DNA of 64,000 bases from Brachycybe producta (lineage: Eukaryota; Arthropoda; Diplopoda; Playtdesmida; Andrognathidae), in contig JAUPFP010000005.1 of assembly GCA_036925085.1 (NCBI GenBank), forward strand, positions 7,518,498-7,582,497. The letters run 5' to 3'. Shown here in pieces: positions 22,083 through 34,221 of the stretch. The position numbers were made by a program, and so were the translations under genes. A model generated the notes under the pieces. That model had not been told where the DNA came from, ran no database searches, and worked only from the letters and a program-made list of their open reading frames with translations. Position 1 is the first letter of the stretch, and the number at the start of each line of letters is the position of its first letter.

Positions 22083-22289
22083 GCAGGCAGTTTAGAAATA
22101 GGAGAAAACTTCAATTGGCTCCGCCCTTGTTATGACGACCGGTTACTTCTAATTGGCTGGTTATGTAGTCTGACGTTGAAAAGGGCGGAGCATGTGACGT
22201 CAGACTACATAACCAGCCAATTAGAGGTTGCTGGTCGTCATAACAAGGGCGGAGCCAACTGAAGTTTTCTCCTATTTTTAACTGCCTAT
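22083..22289. mobile_element. Palindromic MITE with 9-bp target duplication
   Basis: A 207-bp element with arms of about 100 bases: GGCAGTTTAGAAATAGGAG at the left, its inverted equivalent at the right. It is flanked by TGTAACAAG at 22074-22082 and 22290-22298. A 9-bp duplication suggests a Mutator-like (MULE) source. The arms contain GGGCGGAGC and the centre TGACGTCA. Confidence 0.75.
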
Positions 22290-22631
22290 TGTAACAAGAG
22301 GGCAGCCAACACATTTAACTATATGTATCTTACTAAAATGCTAGTTTCTGCAACAAGATGGCAGCCACACATCTAACTAATTAAAAATCTAGCATCTCTT
22401 AACACGATGCCAAAATACCAAGATGTATTAGAAATCCACATACATGTACATGTACTTGTAAGTAGACAATGGCCATCCAAAGCTAATTAAAAAAAACTAG
22501 AAACTGAAGCCATAGAAGGTCCTACTTCTGATCTTTTCTTTCCAAATGTATTTACACTATGAAAGTCTATAGAAATCCTCGAATTGACTGCACGCGTTAA
22601 TGAGTTGAATTGAAAATCCCATCTAAATGTA

Positions 22632-23220
22632 CAGGGTGGGCCAAAAAAAAGTGAGAACATCGCGTAAAAAGTAATATAATTACATCAAAATTTGTTTAAC
22701 TGTAATAGCTTAAATTGTTTACTCATTTACTTACTTTCCTATTTAGCTATATGATGTCTTTATTTCGACAATTTCAGGGCGCCATCTTTGGTTTTAATAT
22801 GCCAATTGTTTACATCAGCAGGTTAAATTTTTTTTTACCAAGAATGACAAAAATTACCGCAGAAGATCGTATTCTGATTAAACATTTGCGAATTGAAAAA
22901 CAGTGGGGTGCTAGGAGAATGACCAATGAGTTTCCAAACAAAGTCTGGAGCATAGCTAGTGTTAGTCGGGTTATCAATAAAATTGACAACGACGGTACAA
23001 CAGAACGTAAACCCGGAAGTGGTAGACCAAAATCTGCCAGAACACAACAGAATATTGAGCGGGTGAGTGGGCTGATCTGCTGTCAAGATGATGATTCTCA
23101 CAGTCACAAAAGTCCGCGGGAAATACAAACAAAATTACATGAAACAATTTAATTAATTAAATAATATTTTTAAATAACTCGTATGCTACAAGATGTTCTC
23201 ATTTTTTTTGGCCCACCCTG
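22632..23220 (+). mobile_element. Internally deleted Tc1/mariner element
   Basis: Inverted termini CAGGGTGGGCCAAAAAAAA and GGCCCACCCTG, extending to GAGAACATC, are flanked by TA at 22630-22631 and 23221-23222. At 589 bp it is less than half of an autonomous element. It retains the 5' part of a transposase gene. Confidence 0.85.
22844..23152 (+). pseudogene. Mariner transposase, DNA-binding part only (102 aa)
   Basis: The open frame starts MTKITAEDRILIKHLRIEKQ and includes a helix-turn-helix region (WGARRMTNEFPNK, then SVSRVINKID) and the linker TTERKPGSGRPKSAR, ending with HKSPREIQTKLHETI. These are typical of paired-like DNA-binding domains of Tc1/mariner transposases. The catalytic DDE/D domain is wholly missing because of an internal deletion, so it cannot transpose. 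The frame also extends upstream to 22715, but this ATG aligns best with family starts. Confidence 0.75.
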
Positions 23221-23509
23221 TAGTATTGCACTAGTGTTTCTAAACAAAAAATAACGATTTAAATAAAAGAAAATCAATTTTCTTGAGCGACACATTAGTC
23301 ATTAAATGTGCCAACTACCAGAAAATATCAAAAAATTGTTAAGCTTGGAATTATTAAAATATCTACTGATATTATAAAATGACCAAATAATTCTGATATA
23401 CACCAATAACAGAATCGCATTTTATAGCAATTCGTTGAATATCGTTTGAATATTTACTTAGTCTTTTTGCATAAAACAAAAGAAAATAAACACATTTGCT
23501 ATTACAGAT

Positions 23510-23735
23510 TACGAGCAAAATTCGTTCCAGAAACATGTTTGTAATCCAAAACACTCGTATATCAAAGCGAACCAAAGGTTCAGTTGTGATCACGTTACGC
23601 TCACGTTACGCGCGGCAAACAAAGCGTATACGTGCTCCTCGTATTGCAAGACCGAGCACGTTTATCAACGTTTATCACGTTTGTCTTGCAAAACAATCGC
23701 AAAACCGCGTTACTTGCAATCCAACTTCCAATCTA
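23510..23735. repeat. CpG-rich block of probable repeat origin
   Basis: It begins ACGAGCAAAATTCGTTCCAG and has many CG dinucleotides (TCACGTTACGCTCACGTTAC). It contrasts sharply with the flanks. It reads like part of a dispersed element, but no termini were found. Confidence 0.35.
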
Positions 23736-24013
23736 ACTAAACTGCTAGTTTCCTAAGGGTGTGATGCAGTAGCAGCAGCACACTATTGTGTGTGCCGTGA
23801 GTTTGGCTAGGTGTGCGTGCCACCATTTCTCCAGGCAGCCAAAAAGTACGGTGTCGTGAGAGCAAAGAAAGTTGTGGAACCAGTCAAGTGACTACATTCT
23901 GTACATGCAGCAGCAAACGGCACTCTTGCATTCCTTTGAAATTACTTCAAAGTTGTGACTCACGTCTCTAAAAGACTATTTTCTGCATTTAATTGTGCAT
24001 AATAGACTATTTA

Positions 24014-24200
24014 GTCCTTGTTTCTACTGGAGCGAAAATTTGAACTTTCTGAAAATTTCAACTGGTGAAAAATAGAAGAAACGTGCCCCCCTCCCCCGCC
24101 GTCCATTCACTGTCATAGGCAAAGGTCACGTTTATTCAATTTTTTACCAGTTGACATTTTTCAAAAAGTTCTAATTTTCACCCCAATGGAAACAAAGGCC
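24014..24200. mobile_element. PIF/Harbinger-like MITE
   Basis: Inverted arms of about 55 bases begin GTCCTTGTTTCTACTGG and end CCAATGGAAACAAAGGCC. They are flanked by TTA at 24011-24013 and 24201-24203. The centre is C-rich. Confidence 0.7.
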
Positions 24201-25419
24201 TTAAACTGATAAAATGGACCTATTTGGCCGTTTGCCATTTTATTTTGTCAATAATTAAAAGGTATTAATTAAAACAATGATTTTTTTTACCATTATAACT
24301 AAATTCTTTTTACTTGCTTTATAAATGAAAACGACTGCCCGCCCCCCCCCCCTTAATCAAAGGTAGTAATCACTATTCAGTTATTAAAATGCAGACAGAC
24401 AATAAACAAAAATCATTAAGTAAATAACATTATATCAAATATAACCATGTTATACTAAATAGATTATTCTAAAATTCTAACTAGTGATAATTAAGTGAAC
24501 TTATTATTTGTTTTTGTATCATTATTGTTATAACAAAATAATACAAAAAATGTGCTGTTTTTAAACAAGAATTTTGTTTTTTTTGTTTGTTGCAACAAGA
24601 TGAAATCACACGTTTGTTTGCTACCATCTAATAAATCACAGCAATCATGGACTTGTATGTAGTTTAGATATATCTAGGTATATATGATAATATAACATGG
24701 CTCTCTCGTTGAGCAAGCACGCATTTTTTGGAGGTGAAAAGGATGGACAGGAAGGGGGGGGAGGGGCGGTAAAGATATTGAATTCAGCTGCCGAAAAAAA
24801 AAACAGGGTCACATGCAAACATATACACTCACTCTCAACCCAATCGATAAATATAAAGACTACACATATATATATATATACAATAATGTTGGTCTTTCTA
24901 ACTATGTAGAATGTTGGAAGTGCAACAGGGTTGCTACCAAATTTCAAGCTTCTTTTTTTCAAAGGGATGGTTGGTATAAATAAACCTATTATTACAACAA
25001 TGAAATGAAATTGCTTTTTATGCACTTTTTAAGTGTTAAAAATCTTTATTTTTTTTTTTCATTTCAACTGTACTTTACAATCTGAAGGTTAGATTTTTTT
25101 TAAAAAAAAAATCAAAATCATTATTTAAACAAACATCAAATATATTTTATGCTTTTTTGTGTGTGTCTTTTGTGTCGAACAGAGAAAATGGTTTTACGTC
25201 AAAATTCATGAAGGAAATTAATTTGGCACTTGAACTTCAACTTGAAAAATCAGATCACAGTTTGTTACATAGAAAAATCCTATATAAGGGTAGAGACCTA
25301 CTAAATAAAATATTGTTTTTTATGTCGGAAGCTTTTATGTTGGAGCTTGGATCCTACGTGCATTAAAAACTGTAAAACAGTCTGGATAAAATTTAAAAAA
25401 ATCAGAAAGAAAAAAAAAA

Positions 25420-26520
25420 AGAATTTTTTTTATTTCTGCTTTCCTTCGCATTCAAGGGTTTTCACATAACATGGGCGCCCGCAGAAATGTTTGCAAGAAA
25501 GGGGGGGGGTCCAAAACAAAATGGCCGAGGTTAAATTTTTTAACAAGAGCTCGAAAAATGCAAAACAGGAAATTAAGAACAAAGGTATTTGTCATTCAGG
25601 TTTTTTAAAGTTAAATTTCTGAGTTCTACTTTGTGAATCTTAAGAACTTTATTGCGAAAAAAATTGGTTATAAAGCAAAAAGTAGAAAAATTAAGATATT
25701 AATTTTCCAGGGGGTGCAAGTGCCCCCTCTTACCTCTATGTGCGGGCGCCCATGTCACATAATACAATATAAAACGCCTCAAGAACATTTTTTTAGTTTA
25801 CAGAAGAGAAGAGAAAGAATAAGTGGAGGAGCCATATAAAATGATGCGTCTGAAGGACACCTTCCTATTGGCTGATAAAATGTGATTCCACATGGCAGAA
25901 TAAAATAATTTCATCTTCTTTTCTTCCAACTTTCTCATAAATAAAATGAAATTATTTAAGTTAGACAAATATTATTTTCAGCGACATATTACGGTGGCGT
26001 TTTCTGCATGTATGATCCAGGCCTACGTTTCCTTCTTAGAGTTTAGCCATAAGCTAAGGTCACACATGTAGAAAAAAAAATTGAATGAAAAAAAAAATTT
26101 GTCTATTTAAGCTTGCTGCAAACTACATCGGAATGGAACGGACGAAACGGAACGAATAAGAATATGTTGATAACAAGCATTCTCATGAAAGCCCCCCCCC
26201 CGCACACTAGTTTAGATCGGATCAGAAACACTGTGTCAGCGGAGCTCCATTGAAATGTTTGTTATCAAAATATTTTGATTCGTTTTAATCCGTTCCGATC
26301 CGATGTAGTGTACGGCAAGGTTTAGAATAATTTCATTTTATTTGTCTAAAAGTTGGTAGAAAAAAGAACGAATTTGTTTCTTCCTACCATATGAAATTAC
26401 ATTTTATCAGCCAATAGGAAGATGCGTTTATAGGAACGAAAAAAATGTCCTTCAAGTGTTTTTTTATTTATTGTGTGAGAACACCTGAACGCAAAAGAAC
26501 AGAAAAGTACAGCTGAAATG
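25420..26520. repeat. Large palindrome, about 1.1 kb, split by a hAT-like MITE
   Basis: Inverted arms share the segments CATTCAAGGG..., CCTATTGGCTGATAAAATGT and AAATAAAATGAAATTATT, with an inner pair around CGGAATGGAACGG. One arm contains the MITE at 25470. A single-arm relative is at 8640-8950. Confidence 0.6.
25470..25754. mobile_element. hAT-like MITE, nested in a large palindrome
   Basis: Perfect 14-bp inverted ends CATGGGCGCCCGCA and TGCGGGCGCCCATG are flanked by 8-bp duplications TCACATAA (25462-25469 and 25755-25762). The related uninterrupted sequence at about 8660 (attcaagggtttccacacattacaac) shows the empty site. It contains a G9 run. Confidence 0.85.
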
Positions 26521-27283
26521 TTATTATCGAATTATTTTTATTTATATTTCTCTATTTTCTGCTTGATTTTAAACATGTGTGATCCAGGCATTCGCGGAGT
26601 GTTTTTCGACATTTTTGCACCCGGTTTAAAAAAAAAAAAAAATGTTTCCCTGCACAGCAGGACTGCTATAAGTGATTGCCATTCTACAAGGAGAACACCG
26701 ACAACAACAACAGACAAATATTAAAACACATCATGACGCCTACGAAGATTTAATTTTGAAAAAAAAAAAAAAAAACTTTTGTCATGCATCTGCAAACAAA
26801 GATGCTGAATAAAAATACAAATTTGGTATAAACCTGTCAAAAGAAATATAGTCCTGAAATATAAAATATCATCAAAGAGCTTTTAATAAAATGAAACTAT
26901 TGTGAATGCAAATGAAGGTCTAAAGAGGGTCGTGAGTAATTTCAAAGGTATTATTTTAACATACTGTACGTTAGGCCTCTACTTGTATGCCTTAAAGGCT
27001 TAAAGGCATCATATGATAGTAATTAATTTTATCATATTCGCCCCATTTTTATAAAACAAAATGAAGACCATTCAAATGTGACCACCATCAGAATAGCAAC
27101 AGCAACAATTACACAACAACATTTATAAAAACCTCTTTATTTGAAATCAAAATGGCGCAAATAAAACGTCCGTACAAGCTTCACTTATTAGTAACTTTAA
27201 AAAGGTAATTAATTTATTAACCACTTATTGAAATTACTTTTTATTACAAAAAAAGATAAGAAGGGGGGGGGGGTATTCAATGA

Positions 27284-27476
27284 CAGGCAATTGTGCCCAG
27301 CATTAAAATTTTGATGGCCCCGTCCTTTTATGAGCGTCAGACCAAATATCAACCACTTAGAAATTGAAAAGGGCGGGGCATGTGACATCAGACCAAGTAA
27401 CAATCCAATAAGAAATTGATGACATACATAAAAGGGCGGGGCTAATAAAATTATAATGCTGGGCACAATTGCCTGT
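27284..27476. mobile_element. Palindromic MITE, CAGGCAATTGTGCCCAGC family
   Basis: The ends CAGGCAATTGTGCCCAGCAT are repeated in inverted form. Probable 9-bp target duplications with two mismatches are at 27275-27283 and 27477-27485. The centre with GGGCGGGGC and a TCAGACCA motif resembles the element at 22083. The same palindrome is built into Helitron-like copies 5 and 6. Confidence 0.65.
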
Positions 27477-27495
27477 GTTCAACGAGCCACTGTTT

Positions 27496-27645
27496 TTTTT
27501 TTTTTGCAACACAGTGGCGATGAATGGTTAAATCTTGCCATAAGTGGCGACCATCACCTGGTTTTTTTTTCTGTGACGATCAAGATCATATGGCCTTGCA
27601 CTGATAGCAGGCCATTGATTTCAAATGTAGACCACAAAGTGGTTC
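27496..27645. repeat. Dispersed repeat, copy 2
   Basis: GGCGATGAATGGTTAAATCT, TGCCATAAGTGGCGACCATC and GCACTGATAGCAGGCCATTG match the copy at 2600-2830 by eye. Confidence 0.5.
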
Positions 27646-28079
27646 GTACGTGTCAAGCCGGCCTTAGACTAGAATTTAGCAAAGAACCTTGAAACCTAAA
27701 GTACTCCTTGAACAAAGTTCCAGCATAGAAAAACACTGGGGTGTAAATGAAGTGTCGAGGTTTATTTTTTTTAAATACAAAATAAGGTCATAGGTTCAAA
27801 TTCAATAAGAAAACGTAGCATATGAACTTCACCTTTGAACCACCAGAACTTCGTTATAATACAGAAAAATCCTGTTTTATTGACTACTTTTTTTTAGCAA
27901 AATTTATCTCGTTGCAATACACATTAGAGGTGACATTCAAGTGCTAAGGGTGGTATTCTTAAAGATTCCTAAGTCAAAGGTAGAGCTAAACTCATGAACA
28001 TTTTGATATATATTTTCATGCAAATGTTGGAACAACTAGACCACTTTTTGACCATTTTTCAAAGTTCTGTAAAAAAAAA

Positions 28080-28190
28080 AGTCGAAGGTGGTTGGGCTGT
28101 GTTTGCAATGAATGTATTTTCAAATGGAAAGATTCAAAGGTGGTCGGATTTGGCAACAACTCGACTTCATTTTGTAGTTGAAACGTGGTG
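28080..28190. repeat. Decayed relative of the foldback at 7164-7352
   Basis: It shares the order AGTCGAA, GGGCTGT, AATGTATTTTC, ATGGAAAGAT and CGACTTCATTTTG with that element. Similarity was judged by eye. Confidence 0.4.
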
Positions 28191-28496
28191 TGTGTGCCAA
28201 AGACCTAAAAGTTCATGAACTGAGCACTAACGTTTACTTAAAAATTATTAAGAATACGATCCTAAAAGTGCTAAGTTTTTTTCTTGAACATGGGCTTTTG
28301 TTTCAGAAACAGTTTTTTTTTTTCTAAACATCCAACGTTTTAGTTGCGCAACTCAATAATATTATTACAAACATGACTTCAGTGAGCATATGAAGGTCGT
28401 TATTATATAGTTTTCATATGATACTAAATTGGATCAAATGAGATGATGAAAACAAAAAAAAAATCAAGGTTTGACTGTATTAAGTACTAGGCATGC

Positions 28497-28534
28497 TGCT
28501 ACTACTACTACTACTACTACTACAACCACTACTG
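28497..28534. repeat. Microsatellite (CTA)n
   Basis: A CTA repeat with one AACC interruption. Confidence 0.9.
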
Positions 28535-28539
28535 CAGCA

Positions 28540-30783
28540 AACAGGTCATCTAGAAGAAGAAGAAGAAAAAACAGTAACAACGCTCGTAAACAACATTAGT
28601 GAGATATTATTTCTTGCATAAATATTTAAAAAAAAATACATTTCAGCCTTTAATACTCAACTGCATGGCCTTTTATGAATAATAATTCAATCATAACTAT
28701 AAATATCTTGTTGCATATTAAAGAGGCAGGCGGCACCTTAATACAAGTTGGTTGAGTTCGCGTTTGCTTGTGGGTGGTATTTTAAGTAGGGCTTTTGTTG
28801 TTAAATTGGGTCAAGAGAACGCATTTGATCAAAGATGAACAAGAAAATATAAAGTGACGACACCAGAATATCACTAAAAGTGGGTCACCTGCCTCTTTTT
28901 CCTATACATGTAGTTAAAATCGTTTCGAAAAGTCTAACTAATCCAAAATGGTGTACATTTCACAAGCAATATATTCATACTGTATGTAGAAATTCTACAC
29001 TTAATTCTACACCCCTTTGGTGCCCTTTTGCCGCCTAATAAAATTTAAATAACGTATTTATTTTTTAAAACATACATAAATATTAACAAAAAATACTGTC
29101 TTTATGTTGTAATTAATTTGAACTTTATTTATTTTAAAGCTTGACAGAATACACTCAAAGTCGAAATCTAATAACTATGAATTTATTAATTTACAGTATG
29201 GAAATACTACTTACTTATGGTAATAAAAAATTCTTTGTAATCGGTTTATTCTCATACTTTTCTCCACGTTTGTTAATGGGAGTTCGATTCTATAGAATTT
29301 TTGATTATCGGAACTATGTATATGCCCGACATTAGTTCCGATAATCGACGTTCTACTATATTAATATTTGCATTAGTGCATCACAATTTAATTTGAATAT
29401 ATTGGATTTATGTTGCTAGTTTATTCTTGGCATAAAAATTAAATATATTTACATAACTTACATTATTTAATTTATTTTCTTTTTTTTTTAAAAAAAGACT
29501 AAAACTCTTCTGGTTTCCAAAACAAATTTTTCGGCTTTTTTTAAAATAAGTTCTTACAAAATAAACTATTGTAGCAGTTTGAAAAAAGACCAAAATTTAA
29601 GTTTTTGTGGCATTATAAAACGACTTTTTTTTACTAAAATAAAAATATGAAATGTCTATTATTTAAAGATACGAACATATAAAAATCTCCATTAAATGAT
29701 TCATTTACATTTAATCTTCGAGTTTCTTAAACACTTTCCAATTTCTACTTAATTTCTTGTGAAACTGCAATAATTTACATATTTTACTATGGATAATTAT
29801 AAAAAAAGAATTATATTAAAATCAGATTGGTTTCATTATTTTTTTTTTCAACAAAAAATTATAATTTTTTTTTTCCAATTCTTCACTCAGTATGTATTTT
29901 GCAACATCTTGCAATTTGAAGCGTTCTTTGAGATGAACCGAGTTCGACCTCAAAGTTCCAAACATAAAAACAGTTTTGGAAATCGTGAATTTGAGAATTC
30001 TGAATGTCAGCAAAAATAAGAAGAAGCCACCACCTGTGACCCATAGAAGAAAAATAAATAGAATCTCAAAGTTGTTTGATGAGAACAGATAAAAGCAATC
30101 TATAATTACCAAACCTAATTTCAATTTTAAACTCTTATTTTGTTCTAAGTATAATTTTTCTAACAGAAATTAGGGGGAACAAAAAGGAGAACCTCTCAAA
30201 CTAATGAATTTATTTTTTTAGGTAGCAGAAAATGGAGAGAACAAAAAAAAAACATAAATGGAAAATGGAAGGATCACTTTAGAGTGAATCGAGTATCCCC
30301 CTTAACATCTTCCCCTCCCCATATATCTCTTCCTATTATCCCCTTCTTTCTCTCTCTCTCTCTTTCTCTCTTTGATATTATACAATAGGGAATTCATGAA
30401 GCCGCCATAAATGATTAATTAAAAACGATAGAAAACGCAACAAAGAAGAAACTTGTCATTGGACGAGAACACAAACGACACTGCCGCCTAGGTGGCCACT
30501 GCCATCACCATTTATTTGGCAAAATAATAAACAATACCGCCAATTTAACATATAATGCAATAAGAGATTAAAAACAAAACAAAGCCACTTTTATTAAGCG
30601 CCAAATGAAACAATCACCAAATTGAACAAATATCGAATTGAAATTTGTTGAATTTGGCACTTGTTTCATTTGACGCTAAATCAGCGTCAAACCTCAAACA
30701 ATCATGATTTCTCTCACATACTATTCTCGCTTTTTTTCTCTCTCTCTCATGTGTTTGAAATTATAAAATAAAACAAAACTTAC
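28540..30783. other. Intronic stretch without recognisable feature
   Basis: AT-rich intron sequence. The only structure noticed is a 16-base inverted pair, GATTATCGGAACT and AGTTCCGATAATC, around 29305-29345. It also holds the branch and pyrimidine region upstream of nothing recognisable. Confidence 0.5.
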
Positions 30784-30826
30784 TTCATTTGTTTCACAAT
30801 GGTACTTTTTCCTGATTCACCAGCAC
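30784..30826 (-). CDS. GNAO1-like: G-protein alpha subunit, Go-like, coding exon 2 (P-loop)
   Basis: The 43-base exon on the minus strand encodes GAGESGKSTIVKQM plus part of a Lys codon. GAGESGKST is the guanine-nucleotide binding P-loop of heterotrimeric G-protein alpha subunits. The exon is bounded by an acceptor gttttgcag and a donor GTAAGT. Phases match on both sides: exon 1 ends with the G of the first Gly codon, and this exon leaves AA to be completed by exon 3. A 43-base P-loop exon is characteristic of Gi/Go alpha genes. It is too short to be found by ORF length, and was found by translating the conserved motif. Confidence 0.95.
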
Positions 30827-31589
30827 CTGCAAAACAAAACAAAAACACGTCATTTACTAAACTTGCGCAAAAAATTCAGTGAAAATAATCGGAGATGTTG
30901 GTTGTATCATTTTTTAACAAACATATCCTGGAGAAGTATTCTGAGTGTGAAATATTCATAGGGGAGATTTTTCAAAAAAAAAATAAAAATATAATTACAT
31001 GAGAATTTTTCCAAAAATAAATTTCTTCCCAGTTTTTAGAGATTTTATAAAAATTTTCACACAAATCTGATAATAACAACTTAAAGAAGTCTCATAGTCA
31101 CTGCCATAGGAGCGTACACATCATGATACATAACATTGATCAGTTTACCATTCATTTTTATGTATTAAACTATATTGTATTGAAACAATGGAGAACTTTT
31201 GAGTTTGAGTCAGAATCAGAACTGCACATTTCATATCAGTCACATACTGGCTACAAAATCCTAGGTCGGCAATATCTGGCATCGGCACTTCGCTTTCCCC
31301 CTATTCCCGTAATATTTCTTTTTAAAGTTAGTAACCTTTTTGTCAATAAAGAATTTATACAAATTAAATTTGATCAGTAGATACAACGATGAAATTTTAT
31401 AAAAATTTTCAGTCACAATGGTCAATAAAAGCCAGGAACAAGTGTTCAACCGGTTAAAAGAAGACGATTTTTAAAAGAACCAACGTTTCGGAGTTAATTT
31501 TTTTTAATATATCAGCACACATGTAAACACGTTAGAAATGACTAAGTAGCTGTTACATTTTGATAAACGTAAATTTACCATTTCAGTGT

Positions 31590-31832
31590 TACGAGAGGCT
31601 CACGAGAGGCTCTCGAGGGGCCACCGTGGGCTTCACAATTTCTATAAGCCTATGGGACTTCTTACTAATAGTGTCCAGAGGATCCATGGGCTAAATAGTT
31701 TCGAGAGGATCCCTGAGTCCCTGGGGACTTTGAGTTTAGAGAGACATCTACTGGCCTCGCAATTTCAAAAGATCCACCGTTCCTTCCCAATTTCGAGTAG
31801 CTCCTGTGGTCCAGAACTGTGTAGAACTGGGC
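31590..31832. repeat. Degenerate 29-bp minisatellite, GC-rich
   Basis: About seven to eight imperfect units of the type TTTCGAGAGGATCCACTGGG plus CCTCGCAA. The block is much richer in G and C than the flanks. An 83-codon open frame through it follows from the composition and is not a gene. Confidence 0.6.
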
Positions 31833-33004
31833 AGTAGTCGCAAGCTAGTTTTAAACATACGAATTTTAATAGGATTTTTAACACAACTTTTTTTTTTCTC
31901 TACCTTTTTTCTATACATAATTTGTTCAGTACTGTACACTGAATTCTTCTTAAAGACACTACATGTAGAAACTAATTTTTGCTACTGTCACTGTCTTTTG
32001 ACACCAGTGATGAAAAATATCCGTACCAATGAACTTATGCAACAGAAAAATTCATTTTTTTTTTCTCGTTGTGTCAAACACAACAAACAAAAATTACCAA
32101 AATAAGTGTTCTAAATCTATGATTCACTTGTTTAAAGAAGTGTTTTATGTTTTTACTCTTTATGTAAATGGAACAATTTTTTTTTGTTCGTTTCAAAACT
32201 TGAGATTTTGGGTTGTTCCAGTGTTTGTCAGTGAGTAGGGTTTAACAAGTACATTATATGTGTGGAATGGAAGAAAATATTAAAGTTAAAGTTAAATTAA
32301 AATAAGTTAACGCATTAGTTTAAGCTTAGCTTTATAATAAGCAGCAATTTTAAAAAGGGACTTATTTCAATATTATTTTCAGCAACAACTTCAGTGATAA
32401 AAGTAAATATTGGAATTGTACAGTACTACAGTGTGCTTTTTAATTATTAATTTTATTATTTTATTAATAAATCATTTTTTTTTTAAAAATACAACCAATA
32501 CAAACAAAAAATCAGCAAATATTCATTATTTACTTTTAACACTGAAGCTGTTTGTAATTCAATAAGCAGACTAATTTAATGCAATTTATAAATTAAAATG
32601 CAAAAAAACGGATAATACATTTAGGTTTCATTTCGTTTTTAAAATTCCCGGAAATACACTCGGAAATGGTCCAAAATGTTTCTCAAATCCCAGAGTTTCA
32701 AAAATGGCCGAGAAAGTTACCCTCCATCCGTATTAAACGGGTTTCATTGTATTAGAGTTAGCAAAATTGTGTACACCATATTATGTAATACAAAATCACT
32801 GTATTTAAATTAGGTAATTTCGCTTTTGTTAGAACCTCGTTTTCTAATTAGCAAAACAACCCACCAAATGTTAAAGAAAATGATTAGCCTTACAAGGCGG
32901 TAGTGATTTTGTATGAAATCTTGGTTTCATAACGAAATCTCGCAGAAATGTAAATTAGTAAATAAGGAAATAAATATAATTATTAAAGAATTATACTTAT
33001 TTTT

Positions 33005-33266
33005 ATAATTATATTTATCTACTTAGTTACTAATATATATGTTATATATATGTTACTGTCAATCTGCGGAATCAGTCACTCTGCAGATTGCCTAAACAAT
33101 TTGCAAAACCAACCAATCTGCTAGTGAATCTGCAAAATTCAATACATTTTAGGTGTTGAATTTTGCAGATTCACTAGCAGAAGTTGGTTGTTTTGCAGAT
33201 TGACTGATTTCGCAGATTGACAGTAACATATATTAGTAAATAAGTAAATAAATATAATTATTAAAA
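33005..33266. repeat. Long palindrome, about 115-bp arms
   Basis: The arms share TTACTGTCAATCTGC, TGAATCTGCAAAATTCAA and flanking TAATTATATTTAT stretches, with a loop of about 20 bases near 33145. A fragment of the same family is at 855-905. Confidence 0.7.
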
Positions 33267-33872
33267 AATTCTTATTTATTGATTAAAATAAAGCCACAAA
33301 AAAAAAATTAACACCAAAACTCCAGACATATAAGTCGAAAATAATAATAATAAAACAAAGCCATCATAAATTTTTAAATTGACTGAACAATACAGTAGAG
33401 TGTGTTTCGTGATAATCACTAAAAATAAAGGTGAGATATAAAAAAGAAAACTTGTAGATTAGATATTGACATAAAAACATGCTGGGTTTTGTGCTTCTGC
33501 TGCTGTTGCTATAATATTATTATTAAAAAGCAACAAGAGTTTTTTTTTATCCATCATGTGTCAGGTACATAATATAGTAGAATAAAGAGATATTGATCGA
33601 GCAGCGTTATTTTGGTTGCCAACAATATTTTTAGCAATCATCATCATAATATTTCTATATAGAGAGACAGGAGAGAGGGGACACAGGAAAGGATAAAAAA
33701 GGGGTGTGAAGAGCCACGGTGGAGAGAGATATACAGCATAATATACGGTGGAGGGTAAAGAATATAAAATTGGTATATTCATAAAAAATATAATACTGTA
33801 TATGTTAGGTTTTGACCGTGTTACCACCACCACCACCACCGATCAATCCTAGGTCAATCAACCTTTTTTTTT

Positions 33873-33897
33873 TGTTGTTGTTGTTGTTGTTGTTGTT
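33873..33897. repeat. Microsatellite (GTT)n
   Basis: Eight GTT units; a second short GTT run lies at 33980-33999 and a CCA run just upstream at about 33821-33840. Confidence 0.88.
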
Positions 33898-34221
33898 ATT
33901 AAACGTTGACTTTCAAAACCAATCAATCAGACACTGATGTTTTCAACAAAATATATAAATAAAAACTACAATTGTCATTTTTGTTGTTGTTGTTGTTGCT
34001 GTCATTCAAAAATACATTTATTTATTGAGTAGAAGAAATACTTATTTGTTTCATTCTCCAATCATTTGTTCACATAAAACCAGCATATATAATATATACA
34101 TGTAGAATGAATGTATGTCAATGTTATTTAGCATTCCTATTTCTATTCAAATTAATCTGTGTGGTTTGTTAAAATGATACTGAGGATCAATTCATTGCGG
34201 CATATTACACGGCGCTACTGA

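Larger units (their letters stand above)
467..30783 (-). other. Go alpha intron 2 (30.3 kb, filled with repeats)
   Basis: This is the intron between the P-loop exon and the exon starting IIHESGF, bounded by GTAAGT (30783 side) and ttgtgttacag (467 side). It contains a complete LTR retrotransposon, Helitron-like elements, a deleted mariner and several MITEs, listed separately. I see no other host exon in it. Confidence 0.85.
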
